From: Exiguobacterium sp. TNDT2
Lineage (GTDB): Bacteria; Bacillota; Bacilli; Exiguobacteriales; Exiguobacteriaceae
Direction of reading: 5' to 3'
Length of the DNA: 64,000 nucleotides
Assembly (NCBI RefSeq): GCF_003331145.1
Contig: NZ_QLVE01000022.1
Span: forward strand, 62,001 to 126,000
The notes beneath the pieces were generated by a model. It saw nothing but the letters and a program-made list of their open reading frames with translations, did not search any database and had not been told where the DNA came from. The position numbers and the translations under genes are program-made. Of the stretch, positions 25,582 through 36,386 are shown piece by piece; position 1 is the stretch's first letter; every line of letters starts with the position of its first letter.

Positions 25582-26448
25582 TTACTTCATAAATGGGAGT
25601 GACTCTACGATACCTTTAATTCCGGTGACGACTGTCATGAGGTTTGCAGAAACACTTAGACCATTTAAAGAATTTAGATACGAACGTATAATTCCTTTTC
25701 TGGGTTCACTTTTGGTAACTTCATCTCGAAGACCATCTATCACATGTTCCGCATCCTCTTTCTTTTCTTGCTCATCTTCTTTGAAATATTGATCTAAGTT
25801 GTTTTTCAAATCAGATAATAATCTGTTTAATTCTTCAGCTTTAGCTTGTCCAAGAGAATTCGTTAATTCCATGACAAATTCATTATTGTTTCCTAATGCA
25901 GTTTGAACTTGATTACCATCTCCGGTAATCGTAATTTGTTGATGTTGTTGACGTTCGTTACTCATGTAGTCCTTCAACCTTTCCGCTGCATTTGAAGCGT
26001 CCATTAAAGTTCCAAATAAATCTTTGCCTTCAGCATAAAGCCTTTCAATTTTTTGGAAATTTGGATTGCCATACTGTTCTCCAGACCAGTGTTCGAGTGC
26101 ACTATGATAAATAGGTTTGTATTTCCTATTCTCTTCAATTGAAATTTTCCCAATGTTCTTTAATAGGTCTACTTCTCTTTTGGAAATTTTATCTGTAGAA
26201 ATACTTTTGAGAATAATGTGGAAATCGCTAATGAAGGTAGCTAACTTTCTTTTTGTAGTTTGAAATAATGCATTCAAGTCAAATGGGATAGTCTCATAAT
26301 ACTTCTCTTCATCCAATCTTGTGATTATTTCATTAAAAAATGACAAGGTTTCTTCTGAATACACAATCCATCTCTTGATGTCTTCTAAAATGTCTTCCAA
26401 GGTTTGATCTTCATACGAAGTCGCTCCGGCAAAAGCTCCTTGAGCCAA
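25582..26448 (-). CDS. Hypothetical protein with central GDGN motif
   Basis: The 288-residue product is not a family I can name. The first 165 residues are helical and charged. At 171-189 a short beta-type stretch reads QITITGDGNQVQTALGNNN, matching the I-x-I-x-GDxN-x-V...GNxN repeats seen next to effector or adaptor domains in several bacterial defence and signalling proteins. A charged coiled-coil-like segment follows (about 200-250), then a Gly/Val-rich C-terminus (NLMTVVTGIKGIVESL) that could insert in or pack on a membrane. GGGAGG precedes the start. It is clearly AT-rich compared with gcvH and the IIC-like gene, and sits inside otherwise conserved gene order, so it was probably acquired. 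Confidence 0.7.
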   Translation of the reverse strand: MAQGAFAGATSYEDQTLEDILEDIKRWIVYSEETLSFFNEIITRLDEEKYYETIPFDLNALFQTTKRKLATFISDFHIILKSISTDKISKREVDLLKNIGKISIEENRKYKPIYHSALEHWSGEQYGNPNFQKIERLYAEGKDLFGTLMDASNAAERLKDYMSNERQQHQQITITGDGNQVQTALGNNNEFVMELTNSLGQAKAEELNRLLSDLKNNLDQYFKEDEQEKKEDAEHVIDGLRDEVTKSEPRKGIIRSYLNSLNGLSVSANLMTVVTGIKGIVESLPFMK

Positions 26449-26512
26449 AAGAATACCTCCCTTTTTTATATTAATTTTACACGACTAGAACTAAAAGTTT
26501 TAACTATTTTGC

Positions 26513-27565
26513 TTAGTCGAAATCGAGGCGGTAGTGATCAGGCTGGATGAGCGACGTCCGGTTGAACAACCGATAGAACAGAATCCCGAGTGCGATTGGG
26601 ATGAGCCCGAATAAGACGACGACGAGCATGACGTTCCAGAGCGCGAATCCTCCCGGCATCAAATGCAAGGCGTTGACCGGACCGATTAGACCCGAGACGC
26701 CGAATCCGGCACTGATCGGTGTGCCTTCAATCCGAAGGATACCTGCGAGCGCTCCAAGGATGGCCGCATTGGCGAGTACCGGCAACATCATAATCGGACG
26801 ACGGACGAAGTTCGCCATTTGAATCTTTGGTGAGCCGAGGAAGTGGGCAATCGACGTTCCGGTCGCGTTCATCTGCCAGCCAGCGATGGCGAGACCAAAG
26901 CCGGCGGCGACGACCCCTAAGTTGGCGGCCCCGGCAGCGACACCAGACAGGCTGATCGCTGTGGCGATGCCGACCGTCGAGATTGGCGAGACGATGATGA
27001 GCGAGAACGCCATCGCGATCAACATGCCCATCACAATCGGCTGTAGTTCCGTCATTGTCATAATGATTGTCCCGACGTATGTTGTGATTTGTGAGATGTA
27101 AGTGAGCAGGAACGCTCCGATCCCTCCGGCGACGACGATGACCGTCATCGGTAAGACGAGTACCGTGTATGTCTTCAAGCGTGGCGACAACTGCATGACG
27201 AGGAACGTCGCAAGAGCGGCCGTCACACCGGCCGTGATGACGTCACCGATTCCAGCCATGAGGAACGCCCCTTCTTCGATGCGGATGGCGCCGCTCCCGA
27301 CTTGGGTCGCGATGCCGATCGTGCCGGCCTCGAGTGCCGAGCGTCCGAACTGCATGGCGACGGCGACACCGATGATGACTGGTAAGAGACGCATCGCGAT
27401 TGTCGTCGCATCTAAGATGAACTGCAGTGACGGAATATAAGGTAAGATGGCTTTCGTTAATTCACCGAGCAAGGCGCTCGGGATGAGGGCGATGAGGATG
27501 GCAAGACTGAGGCCGTTCAAGACGTTCATCAAAAACTGTTTTCCGGTAAGCTTCTCTTCCGTCAT
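26513..27565 (-). CDS. PTS_EIIC_2-type membrane protein
   Basis: A 350-residue, very hydrophobic protein with about ten membrane segments and motifs such as FILDATTIAMRLLPVIIGVAVAMQ and GWQMNATGTSIAHFLGSPK. The latter resembles the putative sugar-PTS IIC family PF13303, whose members lack IIA/IIB partners in the same gene. No IIA or IIB gene is adjacent, so phosphorylation-coupled transport is unproven and the substrate is unknown. Codon use is that of the core genome. It is transcribed toward the GDGN gene without a visible terminator between them. Confidence 0.65.
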   Translation of the reverse strand: MTEEKLTGKQFLMNVLNGLSLAILIALIPSALLGELTKAILPYIPSLQFILDATTIAMRLLPVIIGVAVAMQFGRSALEAGTIGIATQVGSGAIRIEEGAFLMAGIGDVITAGVTAALATFLVMQLSPRLKTYTVLVLPMTVIVVAGGIGAFLLTYISQITTYVGTIIMTMTELQPIVMGMLIAMAFSLIIVSPISTVGIATAISLSGVAAGAANLGVVAAGFGLAIAGWQMNATGTSIAHFLGSPKIQMANFVRRPIMMLPVLANAAILGALAGILRIEGTPISAGFGVSGLIGPVNALHLMPGGFALWNVMLVVVLFGLIPIALGILFYRLFNRTSLIQPDHYRLDFD

Positions 27566-27704
27566 TGGGGATTCACCTGTCCTTTTCTACTGGTATGCTG
27601 TTATGTACAAAAGCAATAAAGTTAATGAACATACTATGCCTCTTTCTAGCGAGCGTCAATACAAAATGTTGAAATATTCAGAATTTTCCATTTGAGCACA
27701 ACTT

Positions 27705-27733
27705 TTGAACCGACCGGTCCGGATTCATATACT
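27705..27733 (+). promoter_or_regulatory. Promoter of the thioredoxin-like gene with an operator-like spacer
   Basis: TTGAAC and TATACT are 17 bases apart. The spacer holds ACCGACCGGTCCGG, which includes the palindrome GACCGGTC, a core found in many TetR-family operators. No TetR gene is adjacent. Confidence 0.55.
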
Positions 27734-27752
27734 TAGAGGAGAGGTGAGAACA

Positions 27753-28010
27753 ATGATGACAGACGGATTCTTATATATATACGCCCCGATGTGCGGTACA
27801 TGCGCTGTGGCCGAGCGGATGCTCTCGGTCGTCGAGGCCGTCGACCCGGAACTCCAGATTGAAAAACGAGATGCCAACTTTATCCCGAACGAACTTGAGG
27901 CGTATCAGGTCATGAGCGTCCCGGCGCTGTTGAAGCTGGAGAATGGCCAAGTTCGCGATCGGTTGTACGCGTTTCAAAACGTCCAGCACGTCCTATCTTT
28001 CGTCAAATGA
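27753..28010 (+). CDS. yusE: Thioredoxin-like protein (YusE-like)
   Basis: An 85-residue thioredoxin-fold protein with the redox motif C14-G-T-C17 in YIYAPMCGTCAVAERML and the cis-proline region SVPALLKLENG. It lacks the ends of full thioredoxin, as does B. subtilis YusE, which lies in the same neighbourhood near gcvH and metNPQ. It probably reduces or isomerises disulfides in the cytoplasm; its partner is unknown. Two adjacent ATGs (27753, 27756) both fit the GAGGTGAG ribosome site; the first is used. Confidence 0.8.
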   Translation: MMTDGFLYIYAPMCGTCAVAERMLSVVEAVDPELQIEKRDANFIPNELEAYQVMSVPALLKLENGQVRDRLYAFQNVQHVLSFVK

Positions 28011-28051
28011 GATAGGATGATTAGAATAATCTGAAAATTTTAAATAATCAG

Positions 28052-28081
28052 TTGACACAGAAAGTTCACGAATGATATATT
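28052..28081 (+). promoter_or_regulatory. Promoter-like pair in the yusE-metN gap
   Basis: A perfect TTGACA and TATATT are 18 bases apart on the plus strand. No gene follows; the next feature in this direction is the terminator at 28364. Confidence 0.5.
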
Positions 28082-28083
28082 CA

Positions 28084-28346
28084 TTACAACATCTTACTTG
28101 AACACAACATAGGACGAGATTTTCCCGTCATCAAGACGTTTTCGAACAACCGCTGCATGAGCTTACGCGATTTCAGGTGGACCTTCCCTTCGATTGTCCC
28201 CCAAAAAAATCAAGCGTCGGGGCACCGGTCGCGTAATTGCATGGTCCGTTCGAAGACCGAGTGATGGTCGGGTCAAAATCCCCCATATAAGGATGAATGC
28301 TCTGATCGGGCAAAAGAGGTTCATCTATGGGTTGTCCTTCAGTGAC
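28084..28346 (-). pseudogene. Possible decayed coding sequence antisense in the gap
   Basis: On the minus strand one frame reads VTEGQPIDEPLLPDQSIHPY, continuing to NYATGAPTLDFFGG. After a homopolymer (seven T then five G), a second frame continues TIEGKVHLKSRKLMQRLFEN to a TAA at 28084. The join across a slippage-prone tract suggests a frameshifted C-terminal fragment. I recognise no family, and this competes with the small-RNA reading of the same interval. Confidence 0.25.
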
Positions 28347-28393
28347 TCAAGGTGCTACGTTCTGTGCCATCCTCGGATGGCACCTTTTTTTAT
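28088..28393 (+). ncRNA. Candidate untranslated transcript between yusE and metN
   Basis: The TTGACA/TATATT pair at 28052-28081 and the strong terminator at 28364-28393 would delimit an RNA of about 300 nt. The only plus-strand open frame crosses the terminator and lacks a ribosome site, so the transcript would be non-coding. No known RNA family signature was recognised. Confidence 0.3.
28364..28393 (+). terminator. Terminator upstream of the metN promoter
   Basis: GTGCCAT pairs with ATGGCAC around CCTCGG and is followed by CTTTTTTTATTTTTTT. Confidence 0.85.
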
Positions 28394-28411
28394 TTTTTTG
28401 CATAAAATAGT

Positions 28412-28440
28412 TTGACATGAAAATAATATGTCGCTATGAT
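28412..28440 (+). promoter_or_regulatory. metNPQ promoter
   Basis: A perfect TTGACA and TATGAT are 17 bases apart, about 25 bases before the SAM riboswitch. Confidence 0.85.
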
Positions 28441-28462
28441 AAGGCTAATCGAATACGCAACC

Positions 28463-28570
28463 ACTCTTATCAAGAGAGGCTGAGGGACTGGCCCTATGAC
28501 GCCCAGCAACCGCGGAGCAATCCGAAATGGTGCTAATTCCAGCAAGGTGTACACCTTGGAAGATGAGAGC
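28463..28570 (+). promoter_or_regulatory. SAM-I (S-box) riboswitch
   Basis: ACTCTTATCAAGAGAGGCTG, AGGGACTGGCCC, TATGACGCCCAGCAACC and the final GATGAGAG are the conserved S-box elements; CTCTTATCAAGAG closes with GATGAGAG as helix P1. SAM binding favours the terminator at 28590 and shuts off metNPQ when methionine is plentiful. Confidence 0.95.
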
Positions 28571-28589
28571 AATCGTTGTCCGTACGATA

Positions 28590-28627
28590 AAGTACGCACG
28601 TTTGCTCAAACGTGCGTACTTTTTTTG
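28590..28627 (+). terminator. Regulated terminator of the SAM riboswitch
   Basis: AAGTACGCACGTTT pairs with AAACGTGCGTACTT (14 bp) around GCTC and runs into a T tract. It ends about 20 bases before the metN start. Confidence 0.92.
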
Positions 28628-28646
28628 TTGTCAGGAGGGAAATGGA

Positions 28647-29675
28647 TTGATTCAACTACGCAATGTGGCCAAATGGTTCGACACGAAAAACGGTCGGGTC
28701 CAGGCGGTCGATGATGTGTCGCTTACCATCGAAAGCGGCGAAATTTTTGGAATAATCGGATATTCAGGGGCGGGGAAGTCGACGCTCATCCGCTTGCTTA
28801 ACCGACTCGAGGCACCGTCAAGCGGTGAAATCGTGGTCGCCGGCAGCGAGCTGACGAAACTTACGCCGAAGGAACTACGCGGGGTGCGTAAAAACGTCTC
28901 GATGGTGTTCCAACACTTCAACTTATTATGGTCGCGCACGGTCGCTGAGAATATTAGCTTCCCACTCGAGCTAATCGGGGTACCGGCGAGCGAACGCAAA
29001 CGGCGCGTCCAAGAACTCGTCGAACTCGTCGGCCTTGCCGGACGGGAAGACAGCTATCCGTCACAACTATCGGGCGGCCAAAAGCAGCGAGTCGGGATAG
29101 CCCGTGCGCTCGCTACGAATCCAGAAGTGCTCCTCTGCGATGAAGCGACGAGCGCACTCGACCCGAAGACGACCGATTCGATTCTCGAACTGCTCGTCAG
29201 CATCAATAAAAAGCTCGGATTGACGATCGTCCTCATCACACATGAGATGCACGTCATCCAAAAGATCTGCCACCGCGTCGCCGTCATGGAGGCCGGAAAG
29301 GTCGTCGAGACCGGACAAGTCGCCGAGGTGTTCCAACATCCGGAACAGCCGATCACGAAAGAGTTCGTCAAACAGATCGGCGCGGTCGAAGACATGTTGC
29401 TCACGTTCGAACACTTGAAAGCGCGTTATCCGAGCGGTCAAATCGTCAAGCTCAAATTCTTGAATGAGACGGCTGAGCAACCGATTCTGTCAGAAGTGTT
29501 GAAGCAGCATGACATCGGTTTCAACATCATCGGCGGCACCGTGACACAGTCACAAGTCGGCGCCCTCGGGACATTATTCATCCAATTGATCGGAGAGCCG
29601 GCTGAAGTCGAGCGGGCCATCGCCTCAATCCGGTCGCAGGCAGTGGAAGTGGAGGTAGAAAGCAATGTTTCCTAA
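28647..29675 (+). CDS. metN: Methionine ABC transporter ATP-binding protein MetN
   Basis: ATPase of the D-/L-methionine importer MetNPQ. Walker A GYSGAGKST, the LSGGQKQRVGIARAL signature and Walker B VLLCDEATSALD are intact. The last about 95 residues (from LLTFEHLKARYPSGQIVKL) form the NIL/ACT-like regulatory domain that binds methionine and inhibits transport. TTG 28647 is the start: it gives the expected MIQLRNVAKWF N-terminus, and AGGAGGG lies 7 bases upstream. Any earlier start would overlap the riboswitch terminator. 342 residues. It overlaps metP by 11 bases. Confidence 0.95.
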   Translation: MIQLRNVAKWFDTKNGRVQAVDDVSLTIESGEIFGIIGYSGAGKSTLIRLLNRLEAPSSGEIVVAGSELTKLTPKELRGVRKNVSMVFQHFNLLWSRTVAENISFPLELIGVPASERKRRVQELVELVGLAGREDSYPSQLSGGQKQRVGIARALATNPEVLLCDEATSALDPKTTDSILELLVSINKKLGLTIVLITHEMHVIQKICHRVAVMEAGKVVETGQVAEVFQHPEQPITKEFVKQIGAVEDMLLTFEHLKARYPSGQIVKLKFLNETAEQPILSEVLKQHDIGFNIIGGTVTQSQVGALGTLFIQLIGEPAEVERAIASIRSQAVEVEVESNVS

Positions 29676-30327
29676 CGTAGATTGGCAAGTCATGTTTGAA
29701 GAGACGTGGGAGACGCTCTATATGACGCTCGTCGCCGGAGCCGCGACGTTCGTCATCGGTCTCGCGCTCGGGATGCTCCTATATGTCACAAACGAGCCGC
29801 TCATGATGAAGAACCGCCCGATTTACACGGTCATCAGTGCAATCGTCAACGTGTTCCGGTCGATCCCGTTCATCATTTTGATCATCTTGCTCATCCCGTT
29901 CACGTTACTCGTCGTCGGGACGATGCTCGGGTCGACGGCGGCACTGCCGGCGCTCATCATCGGCGCAGCCCCGTTCTATGCGCGGATGGTCGAGCTCGCG
30001 CTTCGCGAAGTCGACCGCGGTGTCATCGAGGCGGCCGAGTCGATGGGTGCGACAAAATGGCAGATCGTCTATAAAGTGTTGTTCCCAGAAGCGTTGCCGG
30101 CCATCGTGTCAGGCATCACGGTCACGATCGTCGCGATCGTCGGTTACACGGCGATGGCAGGGGTCGTCGGGGGCGGGGGACTCGGAAACTTGGCGTTCCT
30201 CGAAGGGTTCCAGCGTTCACAAAATGACGTCACGTTCGTCGCGACCGTCTTAATTTTAATCATCGTCTTCGTCATCCAGTTCATCGGCGATCGACTCGTA
30301 TCAAAAATCGATAAGCGTTCCGCTTAA
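29665..30327 (+). CDS. metP: Methionine ABC transporter permease MetP
   Basis: A 220-residue permease with about five membrane segments and the EAA loop contacting MetN (EAAESMGATKWQIVYKVLFPEALP). Motifs such as FRSIPFIILIILLIPF and AMAGVVGGGGLGNLA are typical of MetI/MetP. The start ATG lies within the end of metN and GGAGGTAG is the ribosome site. It is followed 29 bases later by the binding protein gene. Confidence 0.95.
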   Translation: MFPNVDWQVMFEETWETLYMTLVAGAATFVIGLALGMLLYVTNEPLMMKNRPIYTVISAIVNVFRSIPFIILIILLIPFTLLVVGTMLGSTAALPALIIGAAPFYARMVELALREVDRGVIEAAESMGATKWQIVYKVLFPEALPAIVSGITVTIVAIVGYTAMAGVVGGGGLGNLAFLEGFQRSQNDVTFVATVLILIIVFVIQFIGDRLVSKIDKRSA

Positions 30328-30356
30328 TCATAAAAAAAATTTGGAGGGGTTTTATA

Positions 30357-31190
30357 ATGAAATCTTGGAAAACAGTACTCGGTTTAACGGCAGCTTCAGC
30401 ACTCACGATTCTCGCGGCTTGCGGCGGCGGGGATTCAGAATCAGGTTCAGGCGATGACAAGACGCTCGTCGTCGGCGCGTCAAACGTCCCGCACGCTGAA
30501 ATTTTAGAGCACATTCAAGACGAATACGAAGAGAAGGGCTATACGCTCGAAATCAAGAAGTTCCAAGACTACGTCTTACCGAACAAGACGCTCGCGGACG
30601 GCGAACTCGACGCGAACTACTTCCAACACGAGCCGTATCTCGAGTCGCAAATGGCTGAAAACAAAGATTACAAATTCGCATCAGCCGGCGGCGTCCATAT
30701 CGAGCCGATCGGTGTCTACTCACAAGACTACAAGTCACTCGATGAGCTCCCAGAAGGCGCTGAAATCATCATGAGCTCGTCGGTCGCTGATCACGGACGA
30801 ATCCTCACGATGCTCCAATCAGAAGGTTTGCTCACACTCGCGGAAGGCAAAACAGTAGACGCGACAGTTTCGGACATCGTCGACAACCCGAAAAACTTGG
30901 AGTTCAAGACGGACGTCGAAGCAGCACTTCTCCCGCAAGCGTTCAACAACGGTGAAGGGGACGCGGTCCTCATCAACACGAACTACGCGATCGATGCCGG
31001 CCTCAACCCGCTCGAAGACGCGATCGCCCTCGAAGGCGAAGATTCACCTTACGTCAACTTGCTCGTCACACGTGAAGGCGACGAAAACGACGAGCGCGTC
31101 AAGGCACTCCTTGAAGTCCTCACGTCAGAAGAGACGCAACAGTGGATCTTGGATGAGTACAAAGGTGCAGTCGTACCGGTCAAACAATAA
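30357..31190 (+). CDS. metQ: Methionine-binding lipoprotein MetQ
   Basis: The substrate-binding component of MetNPQ. An N-terminal signal ends in the lipobox L19-A-A-C22, so the mature protein is anchored by a lipidated cysteine, followed by a Gly/Ser linker (GGGDSESGSG). The NlpA-type body contains GASNVPHAEILEHIQ and FQDYVLPNKTLADGELDANY. 277 residues. GGAGGGG precedes the ATG. The terminator at 31198 closes the operon. Confidence 0.95.
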   Translation: MKSWKTVLGLTAASALTILAACGGGDSESGSGDDKTLVVGASNVPHAEILEHIQDEYEEKGYTLEIKKFQDYVLPNKTLADGELDANYFQHEPYLESQMAENKDYKFASAGGVHIEPIGVYSQDYKSLDELPEGAEIIMSSSVADHGRILTMLQSEGLLTLAEGKTVDATVSDIVDNPKNLEFKTDVEAALLPQAFNNGEGDAVLINTNYAIDAGLNPLEDAIALEGEDSPYVNLLVTREGDENDERVKALLEVLTSEETQQWILDEYKGAVVPVKQ

Positions 31191-31197
31191 TCTCGTC

Positions 31198-31226
31198 AAG
31201 GCTCGGGCTATCCCGAGCCTTTTTTA
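31198..31226 (+). terminator. Terminator of metNPQ
   Basis: AAGGCTCGGG pairs with CCCGAGCCTT around CTAT and continues into T residues. Confidence 0.92.
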
Positions 31227-31291
31227 TTTGGAGTAGTTTTGGTTCACCAATAGAAGTACACTACATATATGTAGGAAAAGGGGGGATCCGG

Positions 31292-32506
31292 ATGAACATA
31301 CGACACATTCATCCGCTGACGCTGGGTGTCTTGTTTGGTACGTTTTTTGCCCGGCTGTCGACATTTTTTGTTATGCCGTTTTTTGCGATTTATCTCGCGA
31401 CGCTCGGCTTCTCGGCGAGCGTCATCGGGACGGTGTTCGCCATCTCGGCGCTATCGGGGTTGTTCATGAGTTTTTTTGGGGGCACGCTGTCCGACCGCTA
31501 TGGGCGCAAACAGTTGATGCTAATCGGTATCGCTTTGAACGCCTTGACGTTCACCGGGTTCGCGCTCGTGACGGAGTTATTTTGGTTTTACATCTTCTCG
31601 GTACTTATGGGCGTGTCACGGTCGTTCCTCGAACCGGCTTCCCGCGCGCTCATCAGCGACACGACGCAACCGGACCAGCGCGTCATCGTCTATAACGTCC
31701 GCTATTTTTTAATCAACATCGCGGCGGCGATCGGTCCATTGCTCGCGGTCGTGTTGTCGCTCACCGGGGCGAAGAGCGCCTTCTTCGTCGTGACGGGCGT
31801 TTACGTGCTATACGGACTCGTCATCTCGACGCTGTTCCGGAAGTATCCGTTCGAAGAAGGCGACGGCGTCAAAGTCCGACCGCGCTTGACGGAGACGTTC
31901 CGTGTGTTACAACAAGATAAGACGTTCCGCTTCGTCATCATCGGGATGATCTTCGCCATCATCGGCTATAGTCAGTTCAATGCGACATTGCCGCAGTTCA
32001 TCGCGTTCCATGACGGCTTCAGCGATGGCTCGCGTTTATTCGCCTATCTGTTGACGGTCAATGCAATCACCGTCCTTGTCGTCCAATATCCGATTATGCG
32101 ATTCGGGATGCGGGTGTCACCAATCAAGTCGCTCTTCTTCGGTGTCGCCACGCTGTCGTCGGGACTCCTCTTGATTGGCTTCGCGACCGAGACGTGGATT
32201 TTATTCGTCGCGATGGTCATTTTCACGGTTGGTGAGGTGCTCATGTTCACGATGACGGACGTGTTGACGGACGAATTGGCACCGTCCCATCTGCGCGGGA
32301 CGTATTTCGGGGCGATGGGGTTGACGGCGCTCGGTCAGACGATCGGTCCCATCATCGGTGGACTCTTGCTCGATGGGTTTAACAATGCAGCGTTGCCAGT
32401 GTTTGGAAGCTTGGCCGTTTTGACGGCGTGTGGATCTTTCTTTTTCGCCGGCGCCTTGAAAGAACGGAAAGCAAGTTTAGCGTTAACCGAGGAAAAAGTT
32501 GGATAA
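31292..32506 (+). CDS. MFS transporter, drug/H+ antiporter type
   Basis: A 404-residue protein with 12 predicted membrane segments in two six-helix halves. MFS motif A is in the first cytoplasmic loop (GGTLSDRYGRKQLM) and a motif C-like glycine/proline pattern follows (AAAIGPLLAV). The opening segment resembles MdtH/YttB-like exporters. The substrate is unknown. AAAAGGGGGG precedes ATG 31292. It is monocistronic, between metQ and suf; in B. subtilis these two blocks are direct neighbours, so this gene is an insertion relative to that order. Confidence 0.8.
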   Translation: MNIRHIHPLTLGVLFGTFFARLSTFFVMPFFAIYLATLGFSASVIGTVFAISALSGLFMSFFGGTLSDRYGRKQLMLIGIALNALTFTGFALVTELFWFYIFSVLMGVSRSFLEPASRALISDTTQPDQRVIVYNVRYFLINIAAAIGPLLAVVLSLTGAKSAFFVVTGVYVLYGLVISTLFRKYPFEEGDGVKVRPRLTETFRVLQQDKTFRFVIIGMIFAIIGYSQFNATLPQFIAFHDGFSDGSRLFAYLLTVNAITVLVVQYPIMRFGMRVSPIKSLFFGVATLSSGLLLIGFATETWILFVAMVIFTVGEVLMFTMTDVLTDELAPSHLRGTYFGAMGLTALGQTIGPIIGGLLLDGFNNAALPVFGSLAVLTACGSFFFAGALKERKASLALTEEKVG

Positions 32507-32527
32507 AGTCTTGATTTCCCGATATTC

Positions 32528-32560
32528 TCATTCTCAACATTTATGTTTTATTGAGAATGA
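32528..32560 (+). repeat. 10-bp inverted repeat upstream of suf, Fur-box-like arms
   Basis: TCATTCTCAA and TTGAGAATGA are perfect arms 13 bases apart. Each arm (TGAGAATGA) resembles half of the Fur/PerR consensus TGATAATNATTATCA. No T-run follows, so it is not an obvious terminator of the MFS gene. Confidence 0.4.
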
Positions 32561-32577
32561 ATAATAAGGTGAGTCGC

Positions 32578-32606
32578 TTGAAATAAAAAATTGCCTAGAT
32601 TAAGAT
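32578..32606 (+). promoter_or_regulatory. Probable suf operon promoter
   Basis: TTGAAA and TAAGAT are 17 bases apart, about 55 bases before sufC. TTGCCT at 32591 is a weaker alternative. Confidence 0.45.
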
Positions 32607-32623
32607 TAGAATATATCTAATCT
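32603..32623 (+). promoter_or_regulatory. Perfect palindrome over the suf promoter start region
   Basis: AGATTAGA-ATATA-TCTAATCT has 8-bp perfect arms and overlaps the proposed -10 and start point, the place of an operator. The cognate regulator is unknown. Confidence 0.55.
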
Positions 32624-32660
32624 ACGCCAAAAATGGCGAGAAAACGGAAGGGGTATCCGA

Positions 32661-33440
32661 ATGTCTAACGTACCACACATGAAAATTGATGACCTCCGCG
32701 TCTCAATCGAAGGAAAAGAGATCGTCAAAGGTCTTAATCTTGAAATTAAAGGTGGCGAAATTCACGCCATCATGGGTCCTAACGGGACGGGTAAATCTAC
32801 ACTCGCATCGGCACTTATGGGTCATCCATTGTATGAAGTCACAGGCGGAAGCGTTGATTTGAACGGCGAAGACGTACTCGACATGGAAGTCGACGAGCGC
32901 GCGCAAGCCGGAATGTTCCTCGCGATGCAGTATCCTGCTGAAATCAGTGGTGTCACGAATGCCGATTTCTTGCGTTCAGCAATTAACTCGCGCCGCGAAG
33001 AAGGCCAAGAAATCTCACTCATGAAGTTCATCCGTGAACTTGATGCGAAGATGGACGTCCTCGAAATCCCTTCAGAAATGGCACACCGCTATTTGAACGA
33101 AGGTTTCTCAGGCGGTGAGAAAAAACGTAACGAGATTCTTCAAATGATGATGATCAAACCGAACATCGCCATCCTCGATGAGATTGACTCAGGTCTTGAC
33201 ATCGATGCGCTCAAAGTCGTCGCCAAAGGCGTCAACGAAATGCGCTCAGAAGAGTTCGGCTGCTTGATTATCACGCACTATCAGCGTCTCCTCAACTATA
33301 TCGAGCCAGACTTTGTTCACATCATGATGGACGGAAAAATCGTCATGTCAGGTGGCAAAGAGCTTGCACAACGACTCGAAGCAGAAGGTTACGATTGGGT
33401 GAAGCAAGATCTTGGAATGACAGTAGACACAGAAGCGTAA
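32661..33440 (+). CDS. sufC: Fe-S assembly ATPase SufC
   Basis: ABC-type ATPase that powers the SufBCD scaffold for de novo iron-sulfur cluster assembly. Walker A GPNGTGKST, the SufC-type signature LNEGFSGGEKKRNEI and Walker B IAILDEIDSGLDIDALK are intact. 259 residues, normal length. GGAAGGGG precedes the ATG. First of the five-gene order sufC-D-S-U-B shared by Bacillota; the next gene starts 12 bases downstream. Confidence 0.96.
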   Translation: MSNVPHMKIDDLRVSIEGKEIVKGLNLEIKGGEIHAIMGPNGTGKSTLASALMGHPLYEVTGGSVDLNGEDVLDMEVDERAQAGMFLAMQYPAEISGVTNADFLRSAINSRREEGQEISLMKFIRELDAKMDVLEIPSEMAHRYLNEGFSGGEKKRNEILQMMMIKPNIAILDEIDSGLDIDALKVVAKGVNEMRSEEFGCLIITHYQRLLNYIEPDFVHIMMDGKIVMSGGKELAQRLEAEGYDWVKQDLGMTVDTEA

Positions 33441-33452
33441 GGAGGCTGTACG

Positions 33453-36367
<2,915 letters not shown>

Positions 36368-36386
36368 GTAGAAGGAGGAGACCGAT

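Noticed and set aside
28194-28415. Plus-strand 73-codon frame upstream of metN
   Set aside because: No ribosome site, and it runs through the terminator at 28364-28393.
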